From: Eretmocerus hayati
Taxonomy: Eukaryota > Arthropoda > Insecta > Hymenoptera > Aphelinidae
NCBI GenBank assembly: GCA_029851415.1
Contig: CM056741.1
Coordinates: 143,456,522-143,520,521, forward strand
Direction of reading: 5' to 3'
DNA: 64,000 bases
Under the pieces are notes generated by a model. It was given only the letters and a program-made list of their open reading frames with translations, had not been told where the DNA came from and made no database searches. Shown here one piece after another: positions 59,001 to 64,000 of the stretch. Made by a program: the position numbers and the translations under genes. Numbering within the stretch: position 1 is the stretch's first letter; the number at the start of each line of letters is the position of its first letter.

Positions 59001-62000
59001 ACAGGAACGAGTCGCCGAGTTTTCCAGGGAAATTGTGGTGGGTGGTGGAACATCATGGAAAGCAGGGAACATCATCCCAAAATTGTAGTGCAAATCAGAG
59101 ACATTGCACCATTATGGTCGAGACTTCACGCGTTTGTCCTCTAACTCCCCCGATTTCCCTCACCCACCACAATTTCCCTGGAAAACTCGGCGACTCGTTT
59201 TGGCGTGAGAAATCATTGGACTTTCAAACATGACCAAACACTTCGCTCTTTGGCTGTGAGCGTACAATAATGATGCTAACAAGATATGATTTTGTTATTA
59301 TAATTGTTTATAACAAATAGAATTCGTTCATGACAACGCATAATGAAATCCGGCAACATTCAAGAATCAACTCAATGATTCAATAAACACAGAAATGGAA
59401 CAAAGAATTGTCAATAACAGCATACGAATAACGTGTACTTGGTCCCCAAGCCCCTGCTCTGGGGCTCGATTTTAGCAGTCTCTCGGTGGAAAATCGAAAA
59501 TTTCAGATCTCTTGGATATCGAAACGATGTTATTATCAATTTCACATCTTCCTCTTTCGAATGGGCTTGGTTCCATCTCGATAATCTTGCCAGTATGAAA
59601 ACTACGTGGAAACTAAGAAGGGGAGCACTGGCCGCCCATATAAGCCCATGTTAACCACGCCGGACGCTTTCCACGCGTTTATAGGGCTGAGGGCTGGGTT
59701 TTCCGGAAAAGTTGTGGAGACCTTTCCTGTGGGAAATGCTGAGATCTACAATTTTGACCACTTGTGTTTTCCTCGGAAAATGCATATTTTCCAAGATATT
59801 GGTATAAAACCCTATCTTTGCACTAAAAATTGTTAATAACAAAGGGTTGGCAAATGGATTCGCCCAAGGAACCTCGAAAAATCGATTCAGCGGGTGGAAA
59901 TGCATAAGAAACCATCAAAATTTTCTCTGGAAATTCATATGCATACGGGAGCATAGGTGGGTTCCCAGACTAATAGTTCCGCTGACCAAATGACTGGTTC
60001 AGACAACACGAAAGGATATAATCCATTCAAACTATAAATATGGATAATCACCTGTAAAATTTGAAGAAATGACGGATTGGAGATCAATTCCGTGACGCAC
60101 TGGAGTCTATCATTGATGCGATTTACATTGTAAAGGGGTTGAAGAATTGATGCGCGAAGTAATTTTTTCCCTACTGCTGTAACGCACTTGTCTATGAGAT
60201 TATATAAATTGCGGTTTGGTAAAGCGGCTTCGTGAGAATTCAGTATCTCCAACGCTTCCACGCTTTCTATACCTGTTGAAAAAAAATTGTTTCAAGTATT
60301 TGTACGAACTTCAACAGTCTTCCAGGATATCTAAAAAGTAGTTAGTGTCTTCCAGTATAAAAATTTTTAGAGTTTCAAGAATTAATATCAAGAGCTCGAT
60401 TCTTATCGTCTCTAGTTATATGGTGGTAGCATTGGGACAGAGACATAATTGCTGGAGATTTGTAAAAATTTTGGGCGAATGAAACTCATCGCGTAGGAGC
60501 AATCTATCAAGCATGAATGTAAGTTATATCTTGAAAAACTCGCAGCAAAGCAAGTGTGTCTTTTGACCTGATGTACATACAGTTGTCGGAACGCGCTAAC
60601 ATACTTTGCCTTTAGATGTTTGCTTTTTGTACATCCCGATATATCGGGAAGGAGTTGAGACGTCAACTCTCCTTTGATTTTTGGGGAATGCAAAGTCAAG
60701 CATCTGTAGAATTTTCCAGCCCGGAATAAAGGATTTTTCGAGGATTCAAAGGAGATATTCACGAGGAATCCAAGGATTTTTGAACGGCCGCAATCACTTG
60801 TGAGAATTGCCGATAAAATTTTTTTTTTCATTTGATTCAGAGGAACAATGAATGTCTACAGAAAACTGAATAGATCCGCTTTTACGGTATTTTTGTGATA
60901 AATCTCGATGGATCAAAAAGCTACCAAATGTCAAGTCACTGCAACCTTCAATGAATATTACAGTCCAATATCATTGTTGGAGCAAAGGGAAACATCAAAA
61001 CAAATGATCCGAAGTCTTTTTTTTTTTCTTATACAAGTTGATCCGAAGTCGAAATCGCTTTTCTTTTTCGTTGGTCGCTAATAATCGCCCATGTTGATAC
61101 AGCTGAAGAAGGACTATCATTTAAACCGAAAGAAAAATATTCGAGTTGGCGAATCATTCAGAAAAGGTATCAAGGACTTCTCGAATGAATAAGGAGATTT
61201 CAAGGATAGAAAATCGAAATATTTTGAGGGAAAAGTTTCGATGATTTTTTTTAGTTCGAGAACATCAAAATTCTTCGGTAGTAAATAGACTGTAACAATC
61301 AGTGAAACTGCGGTAAGAGTTGCTATGAGGACTATAGCGCTATCAATCATCATCATTGCGCAGTGCGATTTTCTCGCAATGCAAGCGAGCTGTGACAAAT
61401 TTTTCTTGTTACAAGATTTTCTGCGGTAAGATAATACGGTATCAATTACAACAGATATTTCCCGACTGTTGATGAAACTCGAATATTTAAATATGCTTTC
61501 ACAGCAAGCGCAAAATATCTTCTACAATTGATCATGATGAAATCTATTGTTATACTCACTGATGACGACGGAATCATTGCAACTCTGGAACTCAATTTTC
61601 ACCGTTTTTGGAGCGTATGAGATGCCTTGTATATACACAATGTACCGCAACAATCCTGCAGCTGCAGAGGTGGCTAGCTCTCTGAAAATAAGAGGTTCAG
61701 TTAATTTCCATGAGTGAAAGAAGCTGTCATGTGCCCAAAAATTGAGCTGTAAATTATTGATCCAATGTTCAATTTTTCTATTCGAACATCTTAAAACATA
61801 TTTAATAGGTAGGTTCTGTTATTGCTAATCATATATTCTACACACTTAAAGTCAATCTTAATTTTGAAAAAGTAATTGCCAAATCAATGACTTACTTTTG
61901 ACGCAAGACCTCCAGAACCAAAGATGATTCGTCTGTGCAATGTATTTTCAAGAGGTCCCACCCAATTGAAGGATTGAAATGTGTGCGGGGAATGGTTGTA

Positions 62001-62233
62001 ACATTGACTCCTTCAAATTTTCTCACTATTGCTTCATACAAACATTTGTCAGCTCTGGGTTCATTTGTATGGACTTCAGGGACAATGATTTCCTCTGGTT
62101 GGTAAATATTAATTTTGGCAAGAGTATTTGGGTACACATGGCTGTCATTTATTTGACATAAAATTAAGTGGGGGTAGAATAAGTCTATCAAGGCTATTCC
62201 GACTTCATGTCTCAATCTTCCTCTCCCAGGCAT
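16168..62233 (-). CDS. MSH4: MutS protein homologue 4 (MSH4), 12-exon gene model
   Basis: MSH4 pairs with MSH5 to form a meiosis-specific clamp that stabilises recombination intermediates and promotes crossovers. It does not repair mismatches. By eye, twelve minus-strand exons join in phase into about 1,006 codons, compared with 936 in human MSH4. The order of conserved blocks is the family's: an N-terminal block with RHEVGIALIDL, connector and lever blocks with LLRASILQPLYNVNRINDRL, a clamp region, Walker A GPNFGGKT (residues 526-533), Walker B LVALDE (D605, E606), the H-loop His639, then LHFDCEM and YTYKL blocks typical of MSH4. As in other MSH4 proteins there is no mismatch-binding domain I. 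All splice sites used are GT-AG and no stop or frameshift interrupts the frame, so the gene looks intact. The start codon is the least certain part. ATP-site motifs are divergent, and the tail has an acidic duplication. The coordinates given are the genomic span; the exons are listed separately. Confidence 0.9.
19095..19439. repeat. Near-perfect 345-bp palindrome
   Basis: The left arm (catttcgatacaagggtg, then the gggtttccggcccgagccgc block, then gaggatgcgaataatagg) is mirrored in the right arm with very few changes. The centre is near 19268. Short ORFs of equal length on both strands arise from the symmetry. Confidence 0.85.
21304..21615. mobile_element. GC-rich insertion with 14-bp target duplication
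   Basis: The 14-mer TTCCCTGCCTAGTA occurs at 21290-21303 and again at 21616-21629, bracketing about 312 very GC-rich bases. Such a duplication is typical of target-primed insertion by a retroposon. No A-tail, pol III boxes or protein match is seen, so it could be a truncated non-LTR 5' end or an unusual SINE. It lies inside the CACTG-ended element, so it inserted later. Confidence 0.55.
21988..22171 (-). CDS. MSH4: MSH4 exon 11
   Basis: Acceptor cacttttccag|CTTGCAT and donor AGGAAG|GTATGG. It enters in phase 2 and leaves in phase 0. It encodes residues 655-716, with LHFDCEM, a KYTYKL block, an alpha-helical DYGIDFASRTMLP segment and KSIIEKAREIADRI. This order is diagnostic of MSH4 downstream of the ATPase core. 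Confidence 0.9.
22172..23696. other. MSH4 intron 10, part without recognised elements
   Basis: Intron sequence between exon 11 and the LTR retroelement. No repeat boundary was recognised. Bases 23041-23200 weakly resemble 20300-20410 (accgtaaaat/gaatggacttgcaa blocks), probably decayed copies of one family. Confidence 0.35.
23697..24512 (+). repeat. 5' LTR (816 bp)
   Basis: Begins TGTGGCGTCCCGCC and ends GGTCATAACA. It contains a TATA box, an Inr-like TCAGT and an AATAAA at 24468-24473. It matches 34226-35425 once the MITE in that copy is removed. Confidence 0.93.
23933..23960 (+). promoter_or_regulatory. LTR core promoter candidate
   Basis: TATAAAA at 23933-23939 with TCAGT, the arthropod initiator consensus, at 23956-23960. 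The spacing is right for a TATA-Inr promoter. The same pair is present in the 3' LTR (TATAAAA at 34453). Confidence 0.5.
24577..25719 (+). pseudogene. gag: Gag-like ORF with one internal stop
   Basis: The frame is continuous except for a TGA near 24889-24891. The N-terminal half contains a capsid-like helical region (FIQGIKNYLG, FLRGILTKIKG, then HNRIRGLMRG and SFIRGLPDSV) resembling gypsy-group Gag. The C-terminal part is rich in Pro, Ser and Tyr. No CCHC zinc knuckle is present, as in many errantivirus Gag proteins. The true start codon is unclear, since the frame opens without a convincing ATG. Confidence 0.8.
25832..26206 (+). pseudogene. pro: Retropepsin-like protease segment
   Basis: Residues 18-23 are LDTGAD, the catalytic aspartate motif, and residues 84-90 are IILGSNY, the usual second conserved block. 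The frame then ends and the acidic continuation (DDEEDVELDEED) is found in another frame at 26200-26260, so a frameshift is likely. It lies just 5' of the palindromic insertion. Confidence 0.8.
26621..28308. mobile_element. 1.7-kb palindromic element inserted in pol
   Basis: The left arm starts GGGTAAATGTCCCAATTACT and the right arm ends with its mirror image. The arms are about 760 bases each and near identical, around a central stretch at about 27385-27545. TA lies directly outside both ends. Repeated tattactgcg motifs lie in both arms (about 26820-26890 and 28030-28105). No transposase frame is visible. It interrupts the retroelement between the protease and reverse transcriptase coding regions, so it is younger than the retroelement insertion or entered an active copy. 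The TA target suggests a Tc1/mariner-class hairpin element. Confidence 0.85.
28294..30338 (+). pseudogene. pol: Reverse transcriptase and RNase H, broken
   Basis: The first 325 codons carry reverse transcriptase blocks: RLVIDYRKLN (residues 192-201), FDLVSGFHQI, MPFGLCNGP and the catalytic YMDD (293-296). In-frame stops follow at 29269-29271 (TAG), near 29437 (TGA) and near 29512 (TAG). The frame then resumes at 29557 with the RNase H start (LTCDASNGAIGAVL). A frame change near 29800 moves the RNase H end (GDHEPLTW, NADALSRNP) into another frame. The first residues here are read from the palindrome arm, not from the gene. Confidence 0.88.
30245..31130 (+). pseudogene. Ser/acidic linker between RNase H and integrase
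   Basis: About 300 codons rich in Ser, Asp, Glu and Pro with no recognised domain, ending in a TGA at 31040-31042 and resuming in frame. It separates RNase H from the integrase zinc-binding segment. In most gypsy-group elements this joint is short. It may be a lineage-specific spacer or acquired sequence. Confidence 0.6.
31136..32800 (+). pseudogene. int: Integrase, one internal stop
   Basis: The N-terminal zinc-binding segment (two His near FHSSLFRGHRG, then CSVC) ends at a TAA at 31919-31921. The core follows from 31958 in the same frame. Its catalytic triad is visible as D17, D77 and E113 counted from 31958, with the exact D-35-E spacing. A chromodomain-free basic C-terminus (FNGKFKIKEVYRNNNVLLE) follows. 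Apart from the stop, the triad is preserved. Confidence 0.87.
32850..34183 (+). pseudogene. env: Envelope-like third ORF, broken
   Basis: Three segments resemble the envelope proteins of insect errantiviruses, which are related to the baculovirus F family. They are an N-terminal part with NPGIYFEYFG and EWRLSIVINCDEL, a central part with LFGTMDADD, and a C-terminal part with spaced cysteines. A furin-like IRKR site lies at 33237-33248, at the expected place before the central part. The frame is broken by a stop near 33096-33098, a frame change near 33255 and a stop at 33797-33799. It is a relic and not expected to make a protein. Confidence 0.72.
34226..35425 (+). repeat. 3' LTR, interrupted by a MITE
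   Basis: Begins TGTGGAGTTCCGCC and ends GGTCCTAACA. Without the 379-bp MITE and one TTAA copy it is about 816 bases, matching the 5' LTR. AATAAA lies at 35381-35386. Confidence 0.93.
34853..35231. mobile_element. TTAA-type MITE, copy 2 (in the 3' LTR)
   Basis: TTAA duplicated at 34849-34852 and 35232-35235. Ends are GGCGATGCGGTCGCCGTGCA and its inverse with small changes. The empty site is seen in the 5' LTR (gatgattaatatgc near 24315-24330), so insertion and target duplication are proven within the window. Confidence 0.93.
35430..36300. other. MSH4 intron 10, unassigned
   Basis: No gene or delimited repeat seen between the retroelement and the GC-rich island. Confidence 0.35.
36400..37000. 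other. GC-rich island inside MSH4 intron 10
   Basis: GC content is well above the flanks. A plus-strand donor (gcgag|GTAAGTG at 36600) and acceptor (ttatttgtag near 36677) would define a 75-base intron. A second acceptor-like tccag lies near 36798. Open frames exist on both strands (for example a plus frame with VYTHPGNAEYKF at about 36805, and a minus frame with AEFVLGVAWVRV over the same bases). No family is recognised and the strand cannot be decided. It could be a nested transcript, a promoter island or a transposon relic. Confidence 0.25.
37866..38359 (+). mobile_element. tRNA-derived SINE with long target duplication
   Basis: The 5' head carries an A box (TTGGCTCAGTCG) and a perfect B box (GGTTCGATTCC at 37923-37933). 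A 400-base tRNA-unrelated body follows, and the 3' end is tctagaaaaaaa. The flanks are aagtgaccaaaaggttgaga-gcag (37842-37865) and aagtgaccaaaacgttgtaa-gcag (38360-38383), identical at 21 of 24 positions, the mark of target-primed insertion. It lies in MSH4 intron 10, 400 bases from exon 10. Confidence 0.85.
38762..38970 (-). CDS. MSH4: MSH4 exon 10: Walker B and H-loop
   Basis: Acceptor tttattctag|ATTGATAGG and donor ACAAA|GTGAGT. It enters in phase 0 and leaves in phase 2. It encodes residues 586-654: LACILDFL, SLVALDEP (Walker B, D605 and E606), and FCVTHL (His639). The GRGT sequence usual after the Walker B acidic pair is replaced by PCTST. Confidence 0.9.
39000..39753. other. MSH4 intron 9, acceptor side
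   Basis: No gene or repeat recognised between exon 10 and the next foldback element. Confidence 0.35.
39754..40135. repeat. Left 29-30-bp subrepeat array
   Basis: Inner units are nearly identical (gtaagccccgacgaaaaaaa with acacctgcc). Outer units towards 39754 are more diverged but keep cgacgaa and the aacac core. Confidence 0.8.
40671..40925. repeat. Minisatellite, 20-23-bp unit
   Basis: About eleven tandem units built on tttcagtgaaaatcactaaa. The unit is partly self-complementary (ttcagtg/cactgaa). It is preceded by a G-rich stretch with a run of ten G near 40596-40605. Confidence 0.8.
41795..42175. mobile_element. TTAA-type MITE, copy 3
   Basis: TTAA at 41791-41794 and 42176-42179. Ends are GGCGATGCGGTCACCGTGCA and its inverse. 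Its interior matches copies 1 and 2. It is inserted within the second giant foldback element. Confidence 0.9.
42307..43607. repeat. Foldback repeat with split right arm
   Basis: Ends gaatagctgagtacgtcca and its inverse (43589-43607). An inner inverted pair, 42384-42565 against 42620-42809, is centred near 42590 (tgcatgcaaatgacttttga block). About 700 bases between the two parts of the right arm look like a later insertion or rearrangement. No coding function seen. Confidence 0.6.
44195..45246. mobile_element. Hairpin element with AGTCAATCCTAGGATTGACT motifs
   Basis: Terminal inverted repeats TGTTACAGTAAAT, with TATA/GATA outside. About 200 bases at each end carry many copies of tagtcaatcctaggattgac and gtaaatgtccgaaat in both orientations (44196-44400 and 45047-45243). 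The middle, 44400-45045, is non-repetitive and has no convincing frame. Subterminal repeats of this sort usually bind a transposase. Confidence 0.65.
45250..47230. other. Interior of the second foldback element
   Basis: No gene recognised. The only frames are short and unrelated to known families. Confidence 0.35.
47231..47613. repeat. Right 29-30-bp subrepeat array
   Basis: Inverted relative to the left array; units read gtgtttttcttcgtcggggc with atacggcag. Ends with ttcttcttcgggggcgctg. Confidence 0.8.
48213..48572. mobile_element. TTAA-type MITE, copy 4 (divergent subfamily)
   Basis: TTAA at 48209-48212 and 48573-48576. Ends GGCGATGCGGTCACCGTGCA and its inverse, so it belongs to the same family. 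Its interior is different, made of acgagaagacgag/gttcgtcttctc hairpin blocks. It ends 64 bases from MSH4 exon 9. Confidence 0.88.
48636..48749 (-). CDS. MSH4: MSH4 exon 9
   Basis: Acceptor ttttctctgcag|ATCGGATGC and donor CTGAG|GTAACA; phase 0 in and out. It encodes residues 548-585: IGCYIPAQRAEIRI, then a stretch where MutS proteins have an FTRI-type motif (here LFFYSSV), then SGF in place of the usual STF (residues 580-582). Confidence 0.87.
49117..49218 (-). CDS. MSH4: MSH4 exon 8: Walker A
   Basis: Acceptor tacaattgcag|ATAGCGTCT and donor GCTCAG|GTAAGC; phase 0 in and out. It encodes residues 514-547 with the P-loop GPNFGGKTT (Lys532), followed by YLQQILLIQLLAQ. MutS proteins normally have GPNMxGKST here; the invariant Gly, Lys and Thr remain. 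Confidence 0.93.
49257..49484. mobile_element. TA-flanked MITE (CCGTCAAA family)
   Basis: TA outside both ends. Left CCGTCAAATTGGGTATC, right inverse CCGCCAAATCGGGTATC, then ttggtac in both. 228 bp, in MSH4 intron 7. It looks like a Tc1/mariner-class MITE. Confidence 0.7.
49701..49920 (-). CDS. MSH4: MSH4 exon 7
   Basis: Acceptor cttcttcaatcag|ACTGATAG and donor AATGTT|GTAAGT; phase 2 in, phase 0 out. It encodes residues 440-513. ENLISKIRNYIGYFFQ and SDISELDLMVSLALVS are end-of-clamp helices, and a conserved block with FHPI leads to the ATPase domain. Confidence 0.88.
50001..50256 (-). CDS. MSH4: MSH4 exon 6
   Basis: Acceptor ccatctttcag|AATACGTAG and donor AACGT|GTGAGT; phase 1 in, phase 2 out. 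It encodes residues 355-439, with YVEDLSIKYGLQL, an EAGYHI block and TTERLLVDSQKCGEICEEI, matching the clamp region of MSH4 block by block. Confidence 0.88.
50675..50861 (-). CDS. MSH4: MSH4 exon 5
   Basis: Acceptor attttttccag|AATCTGG and donor ATGATCC|GTAAGTG; phase 0 in, phase 1 out. It encodes residues 293-354, with MQRCFAIKP and ELLDVIRQAYCELIDSMI, a well-conserved MutS lever helix. Confidence 0.9.
51129..52962. mobile_element. TA-flanked element (CCGTCAAA family), 1.8 kb
   Basis: TA at 51127-51128 and 52963-52964. Left end CCGTCAAATGAAGTAACTTT, right end inverted CCGTCAAACTGGATAATTTT, both then ggtacg. Second inverted pairs (gtgcaactttggtacac against gtgtaccaaagttgcc at 52736) lie further in. 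The interior contains a tRNA-like sequence and cgagt-rich repeats near 51920-52110. No transposase frame. It lies in MSH4 intron 4. Confidence 0.6.
52505..52594 (+). pseudogene. tRNA-like sequence with A and B boxes
   Basis: TAGCTCAGTTGG (52513-52524) fits the pol III A box and GGTTCAAATCC (52572-52582) the B box, 59 bases apart. The acceptor arms do not pair well and the anticodon arm is replaced by an A-rich stretch, so it is a decayed tRNA or tRNA-derived repeat head, not a working tRNA. Confidence 0.5.
53242..55476. mobile_element. TA-flanked element (CCGTAAA family), 2.2 kb
   Basis: TA outside both ends. Left CCGTAAAGCGGGTTGAATGTG, right inverted CCGTAAACTGGGGTGAATGTG. The motif ggacacattcacccc and its inverse recur at about 53403, 53440, 54200 and 54345, so the ends have internal repeats. 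No transposase frame. In MSH4 intron 4. Confidence 0.65.
55500..55979. other. MSH4 intron 4, donor side
   Basis: A minus-strand open frame at 55634-55828 looks exon-like, but the flanking exons 4 and 5 join in phase with no missing residues. I therefore treat this stretch as intron. Confidence 0.45.
55980..56174 (-). CDS. MSH4: MSH4 exon 4
   Basis: Acceptor acaattttttag|TCGACGCTG and donor CAGACAC|GTGAGT; phase 0 in and out. It encodes residues 228-292: LRRFSGVEKLLNVA, NILYAVKNLNDVLLVKNLIN and PVLHAAI, helical blocks of the MutS core. Confidence 0.88.
56332..56481. mobile_element. Small hairpin MITE rich in TCGATA
   Basis: Ends AGGGCTGCCACGATA and, inverted, AAGGCTGCCGCGATA. The interior is mostly repeated atatcgata and cgttatcg. 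A short gctaaaat tandem abuts the left end. It is reminiscent of hAT ends, but no target duplication is clear. Confidence 0.55.
56822..57425. mobile_element. TA-type hairpin element (CCGTCAACC)
   Basis: Left CCGTCAACCGGGGTTACT, right inverted CCGTCAACCGGTGTTACT. A further inverted match (gagatgcgtaaggtt against acccttgcgtatctc) continues inward. TA on the left and TG on the right. In MSH4 intron 3. It contains a GTGCCGAGAACGCG-type small hairpin at about 57150-57240. Confidence 0.65.
57430..58128. other. MSH4 intron 3, unassigned
   Basis: No gene or delimited repeat recognised. Contains scattered atcgatt motifs. Confidence 0.35.
58129..59971. mobile_element. 1.8-kb palindromic element beside exon 3
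   Basis: The ends share AGTCTGGG and CCCACCT and the atgcatat block, and the arms (about 700-800 bases) mirror each other over most of their length. For example ctttccacgcgtttatagggctga near 59668 is the inverse of 58425-58448. A central inverted pair (cgagtcgccgagttttccag at 59008 against its inverse at 59175-59194) closes the hairpin near 59100. Paired ORFs on opposite strands, such as MHFHPLNRFFE, are mirror readings. The right end lies 80 bases inside the intron after exon 3. Confidence 0.8.
58480..58561. mobile_element. 82-bp nested MITE
   Basis: CACTGTAAAAAATTTCTGC and inverse at the two ends, with a short cttgaatattcaag palindrome inside. It is present in the left arm of the surrounding palindrome and missing from the right arm, so it inserted after the palindrome formed. 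Confidence 0.7.
60052..60272 (-). CDS. MSH4: MSH4 exon 3
   Basis: Acceptor tttttcaacag|GTATAG and donor TTTTACAG|GTGATT; phase 1 in, phase 0 out. It encodes residues 154-227. NLYNLIDKCVTAVGKKLLR and ASILQPLYNVNRINDRLQCV form the MutS core start, the most recognisable part of the protein. Confidence 0.93.
60273..61559. other. MSH4 intron 2
   Basis: No element or gene recognised in this 1.3-kb intron. Confidence 0.4.
61560..61681 (-). CDS. MSH4: MSH4 exon 2
   Basis: Acceptor ttattttcag|AGAGCTAGCC and donor GTCATCA|GTGAGT; phase 2 in, phase 1 out. It encodes residues 113-153, with SAAAGLLRYIVYIQG and YAPKTVKIEF, a connector block. Confidence 0.88.
61896..62233 (-). CDS. MSH4: MSH4 exon 1 (first coding exon)
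   Basis: Donor CGTCAAAA|GTAAGT, phase 2 out. It encodes residues 1-112, with RHEVGIALIDLFYPHLILCQ and INIYQPEEII typical of the MSH4 N-terminal domain. I chose the ATG at 62233 because it opens the conserved block. An acceptor-like tcacaattttcag ends at 62239, five bases upstream, so the codon is probably near the start of a second transcript exon. An upstream coding exon cannot be ruled out. Confidence 0.8.
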
Positions 62234-62238
62234 CAAAG

Positions 62239-64000
62239 CTGAAAATTGTGAGAATCATGTCTTTGAGTAACAGGTTTAGGTTTCCTATTTCCTAAGATGT
62301 TGATTCTAGAAATTCCATAAACCATTAGTGATCTCTTGAAGTTGTTAAGTTGAGGACGAAAAAGAAAAACGTGAAGATAAGACTGTAGCTACAGAGCCAA
62401 AACTCATAGAGGGTTTGAACTTCCTAAAAGTATAATTTCACATATCTTACCCAGTATCACACACGATTGAAAGGTGCTTGTGTTAGTAGATGAATACCCA
62501 GCTGATTTGCTACAAAATAGCAGTCAAGATATCAGACCTGCATGTGATTCAGGATGCTCGAGTACATTCCACATCCAAGCATGAATTTAATACAATAGAA
62601 AGTTATCAGCAAAATCTAAGTTAATTAAAGCAATTTTGTTGCTCATAACAAACTGTATGACTATGTTCATGACTTTGTTGTACTACTTTTCCTATCAACC
62701 AATTGTCATGCAAAGAATGACACATTTCAAGGTCCATAATACGGAACCTCATATACAATAAAATCTAACTTTAGGTACATACCTTCTCATCTCAAACTGA
62801 ACTTTTTATGTCATGTAGTGAAGATTAACTCTAAGATCTGTCAAAACCAATAAGTTACAATCTTTGTTGCACAGATTGCATTCCTCCGAATGCGATGACC
62901 GCTTGACAAAGAGAAATCAAATGACATCAAAGTTCCACACTAATAGCATTAATAATAGGCCTAATAACAAGTACCGAACACTTCTTATCAGCAAGTGATG
63001 GATAAATGAAGAAGATGACTGAGTTTCATGTGATTATTAGTTCAAACTCAAATCGTATTGACGATCTGAGTGATATGGGTGACCACCCCCAAACTGCAAG
63101 GCTCAAGACTCGGTCGATGCCCGCGGTCGTCAGGCCTGGCGGTCGTGTAACTATGCAGTAGGCCTACTATGCAGAAAACCGAGCAAAACCGAGTGGAAAC
63201 CTGGAAACACGCGTGACAGCCCAGGTTGGGGAAAGGTAACAATCGGGCCCGTGTAATACTGTGTAACTGCAACGATAACCCGTAGACCCGTAGAAGTATA
63301 TTATATAAGGGAGTGTAATTTTGTAACCGAAACTAAGGGGCAAAGGAAGATACTCGCAGCTCACAGGTCGCGATCGCGACTCACCTCCCGCAAAATTTGA
63401 AGCAATTTGAAGCCGTATTGTAATATATATATATGTTGGTTTGGTGACCTAGGGACCCTACCATTCGAACTAAAAATGCCAACCGGCGCCGAGCGCCGAC
63501 CCGACCGGCGCTCATTTAGCAGATTGTTCATTATGTTTACTGTTTATAAACAAGTGGTGAGTTGTGGGTTGTGGTATAAGTAGTGATTTCGTCAGGTCCT
63601 TCCGCGCTTCTGAATTGACTTTAAAGATCATCCCACGCGTTCCATTGTGATGCTCTATCTAATTATTCATCAGGTTGTTTTAATAGGTTGTTTGCCAAAA
63701 TCAACCATAAGAACCAATCCTTGTGGGTGTAATAACAATATGTGGTGCACGCAGTACAATCCGATATTATGTGACAGTGATTTTTTCTTCGTCGTGTTGA
63801 TCGTTGATGTCCAAACACGGTCAACATTCATCCGATATGATGCGATGGGCTGAGGCTTCCTTAACAGCAGGCAGTTAACATTTTAAATTTTATAGACATG
63901 CAAAAGAAAAAGGGGCATGCGGTAGAAGGATAGAGAAATTTCAAAATTGTTGGGTCACACTTTGCAGCATGATTATGTATCTGGCGCTGGAAGAAGTTGC
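62239..64000. other. MSH4 upstream region, no gene recognised
   Basis: No confirmed exon. A strong minus-strand donor, GGGAG|GTGAGTCG, has its GT at 63384-63383 and could end a non-coding first exon of MSH4. An (AT)n run lies at 63423-63434. Short frames on both strands match no known family. Confidence 0.35.

Noticed and set aside
58196..59905. Paired ORFs with MHFHPLNRFFE on opposite strands
   Set aside because: They are the two arms of one palindrome read from each side, not two related genes.

Overview
The window is eukaryotic, AT-rich and very repeat-dense. It looks like arthropod (probably insect) nuclear DNA. The grounds are spliced genes with GT-AG introns, a Ty3/gypsy LTR element of errantivirus type with an envelope-like third ORF, tRNA-derived repeats, and many hairpin (MITE or foldback) elements. 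A full-length MSH4 gene argues against Drosophila, which lacks MSH4. I do not name a species.

The only host protein gene I can support is MSH4, the meiosis-specific MutS homologue, on the minus strand. It runs from a start codon near 62,233 to a stop at 16,168. I rebuilt twelve exons by eye; their splice phases all agree and give one uninterrupted frame of about 1,006 codons. The coding part is about 3 kb spread over 46 kb. Almost all of the rest is intron filled with mobile DNA, and every element I could delimit falls between exons.

Region by region: 0.5-2.3 kb is a long inverted repeat. 4.7 kb holds a tRNA-like gene with a T7 terminator. 5.4-11.8 kb is a giant foldback-type element whose ends are 97-bp tandem arrays built on the palindrome TTCGCGTACGCGAA, with a second transposon nested in the right array. 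12.2-13.2 kb holds a TTAA-flanked MITE and a hAT-like element. 16.2-17.0 kb is the last MSH4 exon. 18.4-21.9 kb is a CACTG-ended foldback element. 23.7-35.4 kb is the LTR retroelement, with matching 4-bp target duplications, a 1.7-kb palindrome inside pol and a MITE inside the 3' LTR. 37.9-38.4 kb is a tRNA-derived SINE with target duplication. 39.8-47.6 kb is a second giant foldback element with 29-30-bp terminal arrays. 48.2-60.0 kb carries MSH4 exons separated by TA-flanked CCGT(C/A)AA elements and another palindrome. 60-62.2 kb holds the first exons. 62.3-64 kb has no recognised gene and may hold the MSH4 promoter and a non-coding first exon.

The most unusual signals are the two giant foldback elements with unrelated subrepeat arrays but the same architecture, several further unrelated hairpin families in the introns of one meiotic gene, and the divergent ATPase motifs and duplicated acidic tail of that gene. 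Boundaries come from reading the sequence by eye; no alignment or database search was run.
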